Shown here in pieces: positions 50,014 to 61,266 of a stretch of 64,000 bases of DNA. Made by a program: the position numbers and the translations under genes. The notes below the pieces were generated by a model that did not search any database, was not told where the DNA came from, and saw nothing but the letters and a program-made list of their open reading frames with translations. Numbering within the stretch: position 1 is the first letter of the stretch; every line of letters starts with the position of its first letter. The stretch spans positions 16,251 through 80,250 of the forward strand of contig NZ_CATNHF010000033.1 of assembly GCF_950097975.1 (NCBI RefSeq), read 5' to 3'. Origin of the DNA: Microbacterium sp. T2.11-28. GTDB lineage: Bacteria; Actinomycetota; Actinomycetes; Actinomycetales; Microbacteriaceae.

Positions 50014-51057
50014 TCAGACCGCGAGGGCGTGGGTCCGCGGGGCCGACGTGGTCGAGCGGACCGATAGCGTCGGCTCGAACGAGACGTGCTGGAGCTCTTC
50101 CGAGCCGGCCGCCAGGGCGAAGACGATCCGGGCTGCGGCGAGCCCCATCTCGAACTGCGGCTGCCGCACGGTCGTCAGCGGGACCGGCGCGAGCTGCGCG
50201 TCGTCGATGTCGTCGTAGCCCACCACCGAGAAATCCCCCGGCACGGTGAAGCCGCGCTGCGCGAGTCGCGCGCAGACGGCGAGCGCGATCACGTCGTTCG
50301 CGCACAGGATGGCGGTCGGCAGCGGATCGAGGGCCAGGAGGGCATCCGCGGCGGCCATACGCGTCGCGGGCGTGCTGCCGAGTGCGTCGACGCGACGGAG
50401 TTCGTCGACGCCGAGGCCGGTCTGCTCGGACCACGCCGCCCGGGCGCCCTCGAAGCGGCGTGCGATCTGGACGTCGCCGGCAGGACCGCCGACGAGCACG
50501 ATCCGTCGGTGGCCGAGACCGACGAGGTGCGACATCGCATCGTAGCCGCCCTGACGGTCGTCGACGCTCACGGTGGACATCGTGGGATTGAGGTCGGGGG
50601 TGCCGAGCACGACGAGCGCCGCACCGCTCGAGGCCAGGAGACGGAGATGCGACTCGGTCGCCGTCATGCCGGTGACGACGGCGCCGAGGACCCGCATCTC
50701 GGACAGGCTGCGGGCGTAGTGGTCCTCGCGATCGGGATCTCCGAGCGTGTTGCACGTCACGACGACGTGGCCCGCCTCGATCGCGACATCCTCGATCCCA
50801 CGGGCGACCTCGATGAAGAACGGGTTGGTCGTGTCGGGGATGATGAAGCCGATCGCGTGGCTGCGGGCGCCCCGCATCACCCGCGCACCGCTGTTGGGGA
50901 TGAAGCCCAGTTCGGCGACGGCGGCGTCGATCGCACTCGCGGAGCGCGCGGAGACGCCCTTGGTGCCGTTGAGGTAGTTGGAGATCGTGCCGAGCGACAC
51001 GTTCGCCAGGCGCGCGACATCGCGGATGGTCGCCTTCTGCGCCCGCTCATCGACCAC
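50014..51057 (-). CDS. LacI-family transcriptional regulator
   Basis: A 347-residue LacI regulator. The headpiece is ATIRDVARLANVSLGTISNYLNG (about residues 9-31) with the hinge GARVMRGARSHAIGFIIPDTTNPFF. The effector domain follows the family pattern and ends with VVGYDDIDDAQLAPVPLTTVRQPQFEMG. It is transcribed just after the large secreted enzyme gene (48 bp gap) and ahead of the importer operon. Near-identical palindromes upstream of both units imply that it represses its own transcript and the importer. The inducer should be an oligosaccharide or sugar released from the glycan. Confidence 0.95.
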   Translation of the reverse strand: MVDERAQKATIRDVARLANVSLGTISNYLNGTKGVSARSASAIDAAVAELGFIPNSGARVMRGARSHAIGFIIPDTTNPFFIEVARGIEDVAIEAGHVVVTCNTLGDPDREDHYARSLSEMRVLGAVVTGMTATESHLRLLASSGAALVVLGTPDLNPTMSTVSVDDRQGGYDAMSHLVGLGHRRIVLVGGPAGDVQIARRFEGARAAWSEQTGLGVDELRRVDALGSTPATRMAAADALLALDPLPTAILCANDVIALAVCARLAQRGFTVPGDFSVVGYDDIDDAQLAPVPLTTVRQPQFEMGLAAARIVFALAAGSEELQHVSFEPTLSVRSTTSAPRTHALAV

Positions 51058-51105
51058 GGAGCCATCCTTCGCGCCACACTGAGCGGACTCTCCGCCCGCC
51101 CCACG

Positions 51106-54100
51106 CTAGCCCGTGGAGGTGAACGCGTTCAACTCCGATCCGTAGACGGAGAACTCCGTGCTCGAGGCCCAGTTCGGCCACACCGCCTTCGCTCCGGTCA
51201 CCGTGAGCCTCACATACCGCGCCTCGCCGCTGACGGGGTGCGACACCGCGGTGCGCTCCGCCGTGTTCGCCGTCTCATCCACGAGGGTCTCCCAGGTCGA
51301 CCCGTCCGTCGACCCGTCGATCGTGTACTTCCACTCGTCGGCGTTGTTGAAGGTCTGCTCCACCGAGGCGAGGAGGACGGGGCGCCCCAGATCCACGATG
51401 ATCCACTGCGGGAACTCCGGTCCGGACGCCACCCACACCGTGCCGGGGTCGCCGTCCGTCGCCCCGGATGCCGGGTTGTTCGCCGTCGAGGCGGTCACCG
51501 GCCGGCGGAGCGACAGGAGCTCGACGCCCGTCTCCGCCTGCCCGGTGATCACGACATCGGTCCATCCCGACACCGTCGACCCGTCCAGGGCGGTCGCGGT
51601 GACCCGCACGGTGCCGTTCCCCCGAGCCGTCAGAACGCCGCTCGCCGAGATCGTCGCGTCCGAGGTCTGCGCCCCCGACACGTCCGTCACGCTCCACGAG
51701 ACCGCGCTCGCGCTGGCGTCGACGGGCTGGACCACCGCGGTCATCGCGAGGGTACCGCCCGGGCTGCTGATCACGGTCTCGCCGCCCTCGCCGACCACGG
51801 CGAGCGACTCCACGAGCGTCGAGTCCGAGGCGTACACCTCGATCTCGGTGATCCGCGCGACCTTCTCGGCATCCGAGTCCTGACGGACGTTGCCCTCGGT
51901 GGTCCAGACACGGAGCCGATCGGTCGTCACCGGCGCGAACACGTGCGCACGATGGTCGAAGGTGTTGCCCGACACCGTGGCGATGTCGACCCACGCGCCG
52001 CCGTCCCAGTACTGGAGCGTGTAGCCCTTCTGCTCGTAGTACTTCTTCGTGAAGACGTCCACGCGGGTGAAGGTGCGCTCCGTGCCGAAGTCCAGCTCGA
52101 CCCACGCCGGGAACTCCACCGCCGCCCATCCCGACCACGACTCGGTGCTGCTGTTGCCGTCGTTCACCGCCGCAGCCGAGTAGAAGCTGCTCTCGACGGA
52201 CGACGCGGATGCCGTCGCCGACCGCGCGAGGTTCTCGCCCTTGTCGAACACCGTCCGCACGACGTACGTGCGCGAGCGCTCGCCATCCTGCGACGTCACC
52301 CTGACCCGCATCCCCTCGCCGATGGCGCCGCCGGTCACCTCGGTCCCGCCGTCGGCGGACCAGACGGTCACGATCGCGTTCGTGCTGGGGCTGAGGCGGG
52401 ACAGGAACGCGCCACGCTCGACGCCCGCCGTCACGTTCCGGATGGCCGGCTCCGACTCGTCGATGAGGTAGGCCGTGGAGCGGAGCGTGGCGTAGGCCCC
52501 CGGCTTCGCGAGAGCGGTCACGGCGACGCTGCGCGCGCTGCTCGGCGACGCCAGCACTGCCAGCCGGCTGAGCCCGCTGAGGGTCAGGCGGACGAACCGC
52601 GCCGTCCCCGAGACCCGCTCGTGCTGACGCGTGCCGTACACGGCGGCGCCCGTCCGATCGGCGAGCACGAACCAGTCCTCGCCGTCGACCGACCCCTCGA
52701 GGAGGTATTGGTTGCGCAGGAGCGGGGACGGGAACGCGAGCCGGATCTTCGACAGCTCGTAGGGGGCACCGAGGTCGACGGTCTGCCCCTTCGGGATCGA
52801 TCCGCCGAAGCGCGTGACGGTCTTCCCCGCCGAGACGTCGGCGAGGGCGATCGGAGCCGGCGCGCCGGACACGGCGCTGTCCCCGGTGCGGGTCACGAGC
52901 AGCACCCAGTCCGCCTCGGAGGGCTTCTCGGGGACGGTCCAGGCGCCCGCGGCCGGAACCACCGCGCCGAGGTCCTGGCGCACCCCGGTCCGCGGATCGA
53001 ACCATGTCGCGGTGTAGGCCGCATCCGCGAGGTCCGTCAGGCGTCCCCGAGACGACGTTCCCGCGGAGAAGTACACCGTGACGGTGCTCGCCGCGTCGTC
53101 GGCGCGGACGACAGGCTCGGTCACGCCCGCGTCGAACGTGCCCGACCACGTCGCGATCCCCGGACGGTAGGTCATCGTCGACAGTGGGATCGAACGGTAG
53201 AAGTCGATCAGGTGCGTCATCTGGTCGGCGCCGACGAAGCCGAGCGCGTCGTCCCAGTTGCGGTGGCCGTAGCCGTAGTCGTCGGCCGTGTCGGCGTCGT
53301 CGCGGGCGGCGTTCCAGATGCCGTGCGCGCCGTAGCCGTACCCGAAGCCGCCGGCCTGGATCGAGCGGTACGCGGTCTGGCGCACGATCGTGTCGGTCGC
53401 GTACCCGTCGTAGATCTGCTCGTAGTTGGCCTCGGACTCCAGGAGCGGGATGCCGTACTGGTCGGCGTAGAAGTCGTAGTCCTCCGCCGGGACGGACTTC
53501 CGGTGGCCGCCCTGGAGCATCTCGAAGTCGAACCAGCCCTCGCCCTCGTAGAAGTGGGGCAGACCGAGCGTCGCCTTCTCGGTGAGCGCCGGCGAGTGCG
53601 CCGTCTGCGGCTGGTCGTACGCGTCGGCCTCGTGGATCGCCTGGGCGACCGACCGCCACCCGTCGATCCGCGCCTCCCGCGTGCCGACGTCGTACCCGGC
53701 GCCCTCACCAGAGGTCATCCACACCATCGGATAGGCGCCATAGCGGGCGACGACGTACTGCGCGAGGCGCTGGAGTCCTACCTCGAAGTCGTCGACGTTG
53801 GCGTGGAAGCCGACGCCGAACGCGTTCACGAGGCCGCTTTGCGCGATGTAGGCCATCTTGCGGTCGAGTTCCTCGCGGAAGTACTGCGGGTCGATCTGCG
53901 CACCCTTGGCTCCCGCGCTCCAGTAGCGCGCGTCGTCGCCGAAAATGACGCTCTGATAGACGGTGAACTTCTGATCGCGGCGCGTGTCGACCATCGTGCG
54001 GAACTGCGAGTCGTAGCCGCCGACCGGCCCCCACGCCTCCTTGCGGTCGAAGAACCAGTGGGTGTCCCCCAGCCAGAAGAAGGGGCTGCCGTCGGCGTAC

Positions 54101-54597
54101 TCGAGGCTCCGCGCCCCGGCCGTGAGGAAGCCGCGCTGGTAGATCTCGCGGTCGCCCGCGTAGGCGACGGCCCGGATCTTTCCGGCCGAGAACAGGTCCG
54201 TGTTGCGGGCGTCGCTGCTCTCGATCACGTATGTCCAGTCGCCCACCGCTGTGGGCGCGAAGCGCACCTTCCAGGTCGACCCGCCGTCCCAGAACGCCGG
54301 CCGGGTGACGACCGCCCCGCCGGGGCCGATGAAGGTCGCCGTGACCTCGACGTCGAGGAACGGGTTCGCATAGGTCCGGGTGCTCCGGAGCGTGAGCTCG
54401 GTCACCGTCCACCGCTCGACGACCTTCGTCGGGCCGGAAGAGGTCGCGGGGACTGTCTCGATCGCCGGGGCGGGGACGCTGCGCGCCGGGGCGGACCCGC
54501 CGACGGCCGCCGCCGGGGTCGCTGCCCCCGCCGCTCCGAGGACGATGAGCGTCGCGACGGCGACCGTCGCGAGGGTGGGCCGAAGTGAACGTCGCAT
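51106..54597 (-). CDS. Secreted multidomain apiosidase-like (DUF4038) glycoside hydrolase with discoidin and Ig modules
   Basis: A 1163-residue exported protein. Signal peptide to about residue 32. A DUF5060-type beta domain (about 58-130, VVERWTVTELTLRSTRTYAN) precedes a DUF4038/GH140-like barrel (about 145-490) with SPFFWLGDTHWFFDRKEAWG, VFGVGF-type strands and VVARYGAYPMVWMTSGEGAG. Then a beta domain (YFSAGTSS, about 500-570), a first discoidin-like (F5/8) module (about 590-700), a cadherin-like segment, a second discoidin module (about 790-905), a Big_2 Ig domain (about 920-1020) and a third discoidin module to the end. The layout is that of a wall- or glycan-bound hydrolase. GH140 members release apiose from rhamnogalacturonan II; specificity here is inference. 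ATG 54597 follows a LacI-type operator. Confidence 0.87.
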   Translation of the reverse strand: MRRSLRPTLATVAVATLIVLGAAGAATPAAAVGGSAPARSVPAPAIETVPATSSGPTKVVERWTVTELTLRSTRTYANPFLDVEVTATFIGPGGAVVTRPAFWDGGSTWKVRFAPTAVGDWTYVIESSDARNTDLFSAGKIRAVAYAGDREIYQRGFLTAGARSLEYADGSPFFWLGDTHWFFDRKEAWGPVGGYDSQFRTMVDTRRDQKFTVYQSVIFGDDARYWSAGAKGAQIDPQYFREELDRKMAYIAQSGLVNAFGVGFHANVDDFEVGLQRLAQYVVARYGAYPMVWMTSGEGAGYDVGTREARIDGWRSVAQAIHEADAYDQPQTAHSPALTEKATLGLPHFYEGEGWFDFEMLQGGHRKSVPAEDYDFYADQYGIPLLESEANYEQIYDGYATDTIVRQTAYRSIQAGGFGYGYGAHGIWNAARDDADTADDYGYGHRNWDDALGFVGADQMTHLIDFYRSIPLSTMTYRPGIATWSGTFDAGVTEPVVRADDAASTVTVYFSAGTSSRGRLTDLADAAYTATWFDPRTGVRQDLGAVVPAAGAWTVPEKPSEADWVLLVTRTGDSAVSGAPAPIALADVSAGKTVTRFGGSIPKGQTVDLGAPYELSKIRLAFPSPLLRNQYLLEGSVDGEDWFVLADRTGAAVYGTRQHERVSGTARFVRLTLSGLSRLAVLASPSSARSVAVTALAKPGAYATLRSTAYLIDESEPAIRNVTAGVERGAFLSRLSPSTNAIVTVWSADGGTEVTGGAIGEGMRVRVTSQDGERSRTYVVRTVFDKGENLARSATASASSVESSFYSAAAVNDGNSSTESWSGWAAVEFPAWVELDFGTERTFTRVDVFTKKYYEQKGYTLQYWDGGAWVDIATVSGNTFDHRAHVFAPVTTDRLRVWTTEGNVRQDSDAEKVARITEIEVYASDSTLVESLAVVGEGGETVISSPGGTLAMTAVVQPVDASASAVSWSVTDVSGAQTSDATISASGVLTARGNGTVRVTATALDGSTVSGWTDVVITGQAETGVELLSLRRPVTASTANNPASGATDGDPGTVWVASGPEFPQWIIVDLGRPVLLASVEQTFNNADEWKYTIDGSTDGSTWETLVDETANTAERTAVSHPVSGEARYVRLTVTGAKAVWPNWASSTEFSVYGSELNAFTSTG

Positions 54598-54630
54598 GAT
54601 TCTCTCTCGCCGTTGAGATGGAGTCGAGCA

Positions 54631-54686
54631 AAAGTGAACCGGTTCACTTTGGTGATGATGGTAAGCGGATCGGCGCCCCGCGTCAA
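54631..54686 (-). promoter_or_regulatory. Sigma-70-like promoter and perfect LacI-type operator of the secreted hydrolase gene
   Basis: Minus-strand reading: TTGACG (54681-54686), 17-bp spacer, TACCAT (54658-54663), then the perfect 20-bp palindrome AAAGTGAACCGGTTCACTTT (54631-54650), 7 bp after the -10 element and 33 bp before the start codon. Same layout and nearly the same sequence as at 49941-49960. Confidence 0.88.
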
Positions 54687-54888
54687 TGCCCGATCGATTC
54701 GGCGCCGCCGCGGCACCCGTGGTATCCGCGGCACCTGCAGCACCCGCGAGTGCAGGCGAACACACCGGGACAGGACGTTCGCGCGGGAATCGTCCTTCCG
54801 CTGCGTGTTCTCCTGCACCGGCGCGGGATGCCGGGTCGGGGAACGCCCTCCCGAGCGGGGATCTCCTCCGCTCTGCACACGGGGACGC

Positions 54889-54926
54889 ACGAGGGCCGCG
54901 CACCACATGCGGTGCGCCGCCCTCGT
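54889..54926 (-). terminator. Hairpin terminator of the lamin-tail gene
   Basis: Arms of 16 bp (54889-54904 and 54911-54926), starting ACGAGGGC and matching with one mismatch, with a 6-nt loop. It begins 10 bp beyond the stop codon of the lamin-tail gene in its direction of transcription. No T tract. Confidence 0.75.
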
Positions 54927-54936
54927 GGCTCAGGGA

Positions 54937-57747
<2,811 letters not shown>

Positions 57748-57963
57748 CTCACTCCAGGGTTCGGTCGGGTGCGGGACGGCGCCCACGGCGCCGCGCGGCG
57801 ACGGTGCGGCGTGGTGCGACGGCACGCTCGCGATCGTCGCGTCCCCCGGCGAACACTCGGCGAACAGGGGGCGAACGCGAGCGGTCCGCCCGCCGTCATC
57901 CGCTCGAACCCGCCTTCCGGGGGACCGGAGAAAAGCGACGGCGAAACCTCTTCCCTTCCGCGG

Positions 57964-57976
57964 ATTCACCGTGAAT
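57964..57976. promoter_or_regulatory. Palindrome ATTCAC-C-GTGAAT before the cyd regulator gene
   Basis: Perfect 6-bp arms around one base, ending 1 bp before ATG 57978 and 10 bp before the alternative ATG 57987. It shares the TCAC...GTGA core with the inverted repeat upstream of cydA. It lies where a repressor would block its own gene, which favours the second ATG or a leaderless transcript. Confidence 0.55.
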
Positions 57977-57977
57977 A

Positions 57978-58610
57978 ATGAGTGGTATGACCACAGGGCG
58001 CCCCATCGGCTACAGCGCGATCTCCAGCTACTCCCGCGTCGAGCTGCTGCACCTCATCCAGGAGCGGCCGCAGCGCACGATCTCCGAGCTCGTGGATGCC
58101 ACGGGCCTGCATCCCAACACCGTGCGCGAGCACCTGCAGCGCCTGATCGACGACGGATACGTCGTCGCGCTGCCCGAACTGCGCACCACCCGCGGCCGCC
58201 CGCGCGTGCTCTACAGCGTCGCCGACGGCGCCCACGCCTCCAGCCCCGTGCAGAAGCGCAAGGTGAAGGCGGCCGCCGAGCGCGGCGACCTCATGCGCCG
58301 GGTGCTGCCGGGGGCCCCGCCCGAGCTCGACACCGAGGCGCTGCACCAGGTGGACGCCCTCATCGACGACCTCATCGACGCCGGCTTCGACCCGCTGGTG
58401 GACGAGCGCGACCTCACCGTCGACCTCACCCCGTGCGCACAGGCGGAGGCGCAGGCCGCCCACCGAGAGGTGCTCTGCAGCGTCCACCTGGGGCTCATGC
58501 AGAGCGTGCTCAGCGAAGCCGGCGGACCGCTGTCGGTCGACGGGATGCGCTCGTCGTGCGACCCGCGGCAGTGCGTCGTGCAGCTCATCCACGCCTCCGC
58601 CGCGGGCTGA
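57978..58610 (+). CDS. HTH regulator with four C-terminal cysteines (SufR/ArsR-like), probable cyd regulator
   Basis: A 210-residue regulator. The N-terminal winged helix (about 18-90: SRVELLHLIQERPQRTISELVDATGLHPNTVREHLQRLIDDGYV, wing RGRPRVLYS) is of the ArsR/SufR sort. The C-terminal half has Cys153, Cys167, Cys194 and Cys199, with LCSVHLGLMQSVL around Cys167, a pattern shared with SufR-type regulators in which cysteines hold an iron-sulfur cluster. Spacing (C-x13-C-x26-C-x4-C) differs from classical SufR. ATG 57978 or 57987 are both possible. It is 99 bp upstream of cydABDC in the same direction, so redox or oxygen control of cytochrome bd is the likely job. The cluster itself is inference. 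Confidence 0.85.
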   Translation: MSGMTTGRPIGYSAISSYSRVELLHLIQERPQRTISELVDATGLHPNTVREHLQRLIDDGYVVALPELRTTRGRPRVLYSVADGAHASSPVQKRKVKAAAERGDLMRRVLPGAPPELDTEALHQVDALIDDLIDAGFDPLVDERDLTVDLTPCAQAEAQAAHREVLCSVHLGLMQSVLSEAGGPLSVDGMRSSCDPRQCVVQLIHASAAG

Positions 58611-58629
58611 TCGCGGGTCCTCTCTTTTT
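58600..58629 (+). terminator. Weak hairpin with T tract after the regulator gene
   Basis: CCGCG (58600-58604) and CGCGG (58612-58616) flank a 7-nt loop that contains the stop codon; GTCCTCTC and five T follow (58625-58629). Such a T run is rare in this DNA. It may separate the regulator transcript from cydA or attenuate read-through. Confidence 0.4.
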
Positions 58630-58641
58630 CACGGCGCCCGG

Positions 58642-58662
58642 GGTCACCGCCTGAAAGTGACC
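58642..58662 (+). promoter_or_regulatory. Inverted repeat GGTCAC-N9-GTGACC upstream of cydA
   Basis: Perfect 6-bp arms with a 9-bp spacer end 47 bp before the cydA ATG. The arms point the opposite way from a CRP site (which is GTGA-N6-TCAC), so this is more likely a site for the adjacent HTH regulator than for CRP. It should overlap or border the cydA promoter; I cannot assign -35 and -10 elements with confidence. Confidence 0.55.
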
Positions 58663-58709
58663 TGTGTACCTTCAGTCATCAGGAAGACCCCGGCACGGGA
58701 GGGACTCGC

Positions 58710-60155
58710 ATGGACTTTCTGGATCCGCTGCTGCTTGCTCGGTGGCAGTTCGGCCTCACGACGCTGTACCACTTCATCTTCGTCCCGCTGACGCTGGGCA
58801 TGTCGCTGTTCGTGGCGATCTTCCAGACCGCGTGGTTCCGGACGGCGAACGTGAAGTGGCTGCACCTGACGCGGTTCTTCGGGAAGATCTTCCTGATCAA
58901 CTTCGCGATGGGCATCGTCACCGGCATCGTGCAGGAGTTCCAGTTCGGCATGAACTGGTCCTCCTACAGCCGTTTCGTCGGCGACGTGTTCGGCGCACCG
59001 CTGGCCTTCGAGGGCCTCATGGCGTTCTTCTTCGAGGCGACGTTCATCGGCCTGTGGATCTTCGGCTGGAACCGCCTCCCCCGCGGCATCCACCTCGCCA
59101 CCATCTGGATCACGGTGTTCGGCACCTGGCTGTCGGCCTACTTCATCCTCGCGGCGAACGCCTTCATGCAGAACCCGGTGGGATACCGGATGTCCGCCGA
59201 GGGGCACCGCGCCGAGATGGCGGACTTCCTCGCCGTGCTCACCAACCCCGTCGCCCTCACGCAGTTCCCGCACACGATCCTCTCGGCGCTGATGTTCTCC
59301 GCCGGGGTCATGGTGGCCGCCGCGGCGTGGCACCTGTCGCGCCATCAGCACGACGAGATGATGCGCCCCGCCCTGAAGCTCGGGCTGTGGGCCGTGGTCG
59401 TCTCCTTCGCGGGCGTCGTGCTGTCGGGCGACCAGCTGGGCCTCGTGATGGTCGAGACGCAGCCCATGAAGATGGCGGCTGCCGAGGCGATGTTCAACTC
59501 CGCGTGCGGTGCGGACGCCTCGTTCTCGCTCTTCTCGATCGGCACCCCCGACGGCACCGGGGAGATCTGGTCGCTGCGCGTGCCGTACCTGCTGGCGTTC
59601 CTGTCCACGCACGACATCAACGGCTGCGTCGAGGGGATCAACGATCTGAACCTCCTCTACACGAACGAGCTGTTCCCGCAGTTCGCCGACCAGGTCGACG
59701 GCAACTTCGCCCCGATCCTGTGGGTCACGTACTGGTCGTTCCGCTGGATGATGGGCTTCGGCGGCATCGCCGCCCTGATCGCGGTCGCCGGGCTGTGGGT
59801 CACGCGGCGCAAGGCCACGCGACCGGTCGCCCCCTGGATGTGGCGGATCGCCGTCTGGCAGGCGCCGCTGGCGCTGCTCGGCATCCTCGTCGGCTGGATC
59901 TTCACCGAGATGGGCCGCCAGCCGTGGATCGTGTTCGGGCTGATGCTCACCGAGGACGGCGTCTCGCCGAGCGTCCCGGGGTGGAGCGTGCTCGTCTCGC
60001 TGATCGCCTTCACGCTGATCTACCTCATCCTCGCCGTCGTGGAGTTCGGCCTGATCGTCAAGACGGTCAAGGCCGGGCCCGACCCCCTGCCCGGACCCGA
60101 CGACCCGCAGCCCTCGGAGCTGTCGGTCGAAGAGACGCCCACGACGGTCTACTAG
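58710..60155 (+). CDS. cydA: Cytochrome bd ubiquinol/menaquinol oxidase subunit I
   Basis: A 481-residue membrane subunit of cytochrome bd, which oxidises quinol and reduces oxygen to water without proton pumping. About nine spans. Heme ligands: His in LTTLYHFIFVPLTLG, His in FPHTIL, Met in FTEMGRQPW. Acidic residues of the proton path lie in VQEFQFGMNW and FFFEATF, and the quinol-site Lys/Glu in METQPMK...AE-type sequence (VETQPMKMAAAEAMF). The Q-loop is of the short type. ATG 58710 sits behind GGGAGGGA. First of four consecutive cyd genes; cydB follows after 9 bp. Confidence 0.97.
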   Translation: MDFLDPLLLARWQFGLTTLYHFIFVPLTLGMSLFVAIFQTAWFRTANVKWLHLTRFFGKIFLINFAMGIVTGIVQEFQFGMNWSSYSRFVGDVFGAPLAFEGLMAFFFEATFIGLWIFGWNRLPRGIHLATIWITVFGTWLSAYFILAANAFMQNPVGYRMSAEGHRAEMADFLAVLTNPVALTQFPHTILSALMFSAGVMVAAAAWHLSRHQHDEMMRPALKLGLWAVVVSFAGVVLSGDQLGLVMVETQPMKMAAAEAMFNSACGADASFSLFSIGTPDGTGEIWSLRVPYLLAFLSTHDINGCVEGINDLNLLYTNELFPQFADQVDGNFAPILWVTYWSFRWMMGFGGIAALIAVAGLWVTRRKATRPVAPWMWRIAVWQAPLALLGILVGWIFTEMGRQPWIVFGLMLTEDGVSPSVPGWSVLVSLIAFTLIYLILAVVEFGLIVKTVKAGPDPLPGPDDPQPSELSVEETPTTVY

Positions 60156-60164
60156 GAGCACGCC

Positions 60165-61196
60165 ATGGATCTCGCCTACCTCTGGTTCTTCATCGTCGGA
60201 GTGCTCTTCGTCGGCTACTTCGTGCTCGACGGATTCGACTTCGGCGTCGGCATGTCCCTTCCGTTCCTCGGCAAGGACGAGGTCTCCCGCCGCCAGGTGA
60301 TCAACACGATCGGCCCGGTGTGGGACCTCAACGAGACGTGGGTCATCGTCGCGGGGGCGTGCCTGTTCGCCGCCTTCCCCGAGTGGTACGCCACGCTGTT
60401 CAGCGGCTTCTATCTCGCGCTGCTGCTCATCCTGCTGGCCCTCATCGCCCGCGGCGTGTCGTTCGAGTACCGGCACCAGCGCGACGATCCGGCGTGGAAG
60501 CGCCGCTTCGACTGGATGATCACGATCGGGTCCGCCGTCCCGGCGCTGCTGTGGGGCGTGGCCGTCGGCAACATCGTGCAGGGCGTGCCTCTGGACGCGG
60601 ACCACGAGTTCACCGGATCCCTGCTGACGCTCCTGAACCCCTACGGGCTCTGGGTCGGGGCGACCACCCTCCTGCTCTTCTTCCTGCACGGCGTGTACTT
60701 CGTCGGCCTGAAGACCGACGGACGCGTGCACCACGACGCACAGGCGCTCGGCAAGAAGCTGGCCATCCCCACCGTCCTCTTCGCCGCCGGCACCGTCGTG
60801 TGGACCACCGTCATCGCCGCCGGGCGGGACGCCCCGCTCCTGTGGGCCGTCGTCGCCTGCGGCGCGGTCGCCGCCGTGGCGCTGCTCGTCTCGGTCTACT
60901 TCAACTGGGTGGACCGCGACGGCCGGGCCTTCGCCGCCGGCGCCGTGACGATCGTCTTCGCGGTGCTCACGCTCTGGCTCGCGCTGTTCCCGTTCGTCAT
61001 GCCGTCGTCCACCGACGTCGACAACAGCCTGACGATCTCCAACGCGTCCAGCACGGAGCTCACGCTCCAGATCATGAGCTGGGCGGCGCTCATCTTCCTG
61101 CCGATGGTCCTGCTCTACCAGGGCTGGACCTACTGGATCTTCCGCAAGCGCGTCACCCGGGCCGTCATCGAGAAGGCCGACGCGACGGCGCACTGA
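60165..61196 (+). CDS. cydB: Cytochrome bd oxidase subunit II
   Basis: A 343-residue membrane subunit, about eight to nine spans. The start LAYLWFFIVGVLFVGYFVLDGFDFGVGM is the usual CydB signature (with the acidic GFDFG), then NTIGPVWDLNETWVIVAGACLFAAFPEWYATLFSG, and SFEYRHQRDDPAWKRRFDW. It lies 9 bp after cydA and 70 bp before cydD. Together with CydA it makes the quinol oxidase, useful under low oxygen or oxidative and nitrosative stress. Confidence 0.97.
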   Translation: MDLAYLWFFIVGVLFVGYFVLDGFDFGVGMSLPFLGKDEVSRRQVINTIGPVWDLNETWVIVAGACLFAAFPEWYATLFSGFYLALLLILLALIARGVSFEYRHQRDDPAWKRRFDWMITIGSAVPALLWGVAVGNIVQGVPLDADHEFTGSLLTLLNPYGLWVGATTLLLFFLHGVYFVGLKTDGRVHHDAQALGKKLAIPTVLFAAGTVVWTTVIAAGRDAPLLWAVVACGAVAAVALLVSVYFNWVDRDGRAFAAGAVTIVFAVLTLWLALFPFVMPSSTDVDNSLTISNASSTELTLQIMSWAALIFLPMVLLYQGWTYWIFRKRVTRAVIEKADATAH

Positions 61197-61266
61197 CCGG
61201 CACGCGCCCGCTCCGCCCCGTGGGGGCCGAGCGGACGCGTCGTCCCGGGTAAGGCAGGATCGAAGC

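Larger units (their letters stand above)
54598..54936. other. Intergenic region with promoter, operator and terminator
   Basis: This 339-bp stretch holds, from left to right, the ribosome site, LacI-type operator and promoter of the secreted hydrolase (54598-54686), about 200 bp with no feature I can support, and the hairpin terminator of the upstream lamin-tail gene (54889-54926). Open frames here are not convincing: no ribosome site and no family resemblance. Confidence 0.65.

Noticed and set aside
50086..54588. 1500-residue plus-strand frame opposite lacI and the secreted hydrolase
   Set aside because: Composition is Arg/Asp/Val/His-rich with no domain; it spans two clear minus-strand genes and their gap.
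58642..58662. CRP/cAMP site at the cydA promoter
   Set aside because: CRP sites read GTGA-N6-TCAC; here the half-sites are in the opposite order with a 9-bp spacer.
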